In this document: piece after piece, positions 63,230 through 64,000 of the stretch
How positions within the stretch are numbered: position 1 is the stretch's first letter
How the letters are laid out: every line of letters begins with the position of its first letter
DNA from: Streptomyces sp. Tu6071
GTDB lineage: Bacteria > Actinomycetota > Actinomycetes > Streptomycetales > Streptomycetaceae
Direction: 5' to 3'
Length of the DNA stretch: 64,000 nucleotides
Assembly (NCBI RefSeq): GCF_000213055.1
Contig: NZ_CM001165.1
Coordinates: 2,901,945-2,965,944, forward strand
Made by a program: the position numbers and the translations under genes
Notes under the pieces: generated by a model
Database searches by the model: none
Seen by the model: the letters and a program-made list of their open reading frames with translations, nothing else
What the model was told of the DNA's origin: nothing

Positions 63230-63509
63230 TAGGCTGAGTAAACGTCTGACGCACGGATCACGGACCTTCGCAGGTGCCCGGCACACGCGAGGGTCCTTGT
63301 CGTATCGGTCGCCCGCACCCCACGCGGGCCCGCCGCGACTCGTCAATGACCTGTGGCCGGGCTCCGGGTGCGAGGAAGCGCCCGGGGCGTGGTTCCTGGT
63401 GCGCCCCCCACTCTCTCGTCGCGCTCCCCTCATGGGCGCGACGACCGCGTCGGACGTGGGAGGAGGGGTGCGTACCGGTGCCGGCCTTCCCCCACGCAAG
63501 GAACGACCC
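63230..63509 (+). promoter_or_regulatory. promoter and long structured leader of the POT gene
   Basis: TAGGCT (63230-63235) is a possible -10, giving a leader of about 265 nt. It contains four stems: GGACCTTCGC (63262-63271) with 63287-63296, enclosing GTGC-CCG-GCAC; GCCCGC/GCGGGC (63311-63316/63324-63329); GTCGCGC/GCGCGAC (63418-63424/63436-63442); and CGTGGG/CCCACG (63455-63460/63491-63496), the last ending 13 bp before the ATG. No known riboswitch consensus was recognised. Bases 62957-63229 hold no gene. Confidence 0.45.
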
Positions 63510-64000
63510 ATGGCGCCCAGCCTGACGAAGGACGCCACCGGCTCTGTCACCGCCGGTAGCGAAAAGACCTTCTTCGGCCACCCCCGCGGACTGGCCACTC
63601 TCTTCATGACCGAGATGTGGGAGCGTTTCAGCTTCTACGGCATGAGGGCCCTGCTGCCCCTCTACCTCGTCTCCTCCAGCGGCCTGCACATGAACGCGGG
63701 CACCGCCACGGCGATCTACTCCGTGTACCTCGCGATGGTCTACCTGCTCGCGATGCCGGGCGGCTGGATCGCCGACCGCTGGTGGGGCCCGCGCAGGACG
63801 ACCGCGATCGCCGCGGGCATCATCATGTGCGGTCACCTGCTGCTCGCGGTGCCGGGGCAGGGTGTCTTCTTCGGCGGGCTCGCGCTCGTCGCGATCGGCT
63901 CGGGGCTGCTCAAGTCGACGATCTCGACGATGGTCGGGCACCTCTACCAGGGGCCCGGGGACCCGCGCCGCGACGGCGGCTTCACCGTCTTCTACATGGG
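63510..64000 (+). CDS. POT family proton-coupled oligopeptide transporter (partial)
   Basis: The first 163 residues of a proton:oligopeptide symporter are present; the gene runs off the window. The N-terminus GHPRGLATLFMTEMWERFSF followed by YGMRALLPLYLV is the POT family signature of helix 1, and GGWIADRWWGPRRTTAIAAG is the conserved loop after helix 2. AAGGA lies eight bases before the ATG. It imports di- and tripeptides using the proton gradient. The leader is unusually long and structured. Confidence 0.95.
   Translation, partial: MAPSLTKDATGSVTAGSEKTFFGHPRGLATLFMTEMWERFSFYGMRALLPLYLVSSSGLHMNAGTATAIYSVYLAMVYLLAMPGGWIADRWWGPRRTTAIAAGIIMCGHLLLAVPGQGVFFGGLALVAIGSGLLKSTISTMVGHLYQGPGDPRRDGGFTVFYM

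Noticed and set aside
63230..63509. ydaO-type c-di-AMP riboswitch in the POT leader
   Set aside because: The conserved strands of ydaO (for example the CAGCTAACC end) were not found; only generic stems are visible.

Overview
The window is GC-rich (roughly 70% or more by eye), uses GTG starts freely (one gene appears to use TTG) and carries whiB, WhiB-era sporulation neighbours, F420 biosynthesis genes, LytR-CpsA-Psr (LCP) paralogs and streptogrisin-type proteases. Together these point to a Streptomyces chromosome, in the conserved core segment that contains ahcY, manB, whiB, fbiAB, purEK and a two-component system. Assignments come from reading motifs and gene order; no database search was run.

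Layout. 1-77: 5' end of a 16S rRNA gene on the minus strand, with its leader and two near-identical promoter boxes up to about 560. 619-11880: an alpha-mannoside utilisation island: a secreted GH71/99-like hydrolase, a divergent ROK regulator fused to a degenerate IS630-transposase-like region, two ABC permeases, a Tat-type lipoprotein binding protein and a GH38 alpha-mannosidase. 11928-20718: ahcY with a strongly structured leader, a CDF metal transporter, and sugar-phosphate genes (manA, an SIS-domain protein, a Trm112-like protein, phosphomannomutase). 20732-28378: DUF3499, a metallopeptidase-like protein, DUF5719, a very large membrane glycosyltransferase, and whiB. 29207-34341: cysteine dioxygenase, fbiA-fbiB (coenzyme F420), an AlkA-type DNA glycosylase and an NDP-sugar (mannose-1-phosphate) guanylyltransferase.

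34363-35894 is the clearest mobile or accessory unit: a ribbon-helix-helix repressor gene and a TnpB RNA-guided nuclease gene start divergently only 14 bp apart. The TnpB has an intact RuvC D-E-D triad and zinc ribbon, and a hairpin-rich omegaRNA-like 3' end follows it. A second, similar hairpin pair lies on the other side. 36040-47363: a secreted PGRP amidase, a TIGR03089 protein and five LCP-family cell-wall glycopolymer ligases. 45363-56908: a thioesterase, a DUF574 methyltransferase, secreted and hypothetical proteins, an acyl-CoA dehydrogenase, a UDP-glucose dehydrogenase, a metal-ligand-less M19 dipeptidase-like pseudoenzyme, a streptogrisin-type protease and an intact M19 dipeptidase. 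57003-64000: purE-purK, a GtrA protein, a histidine kinase and response regulator separated by a lipase-like lipoprotein gene, and the start of a POT peptide symporter with a long structured leader.

How the genes work together: mannose metabolism runs through the window (mannoside hydrolysis and import, manA, manB, manC-like) toward GDP-mannose. Ugd, GtrA, the giant glycosyltransferase and the LCP ligases would consume activated sugars for cell-wall glycopolymers. Most promising for novelty are the RHH/TnpB locus, the transposase-derived ROK regulator, the structured leaders of ahcY and the POT gene, and the pseudo-dipeptidase.
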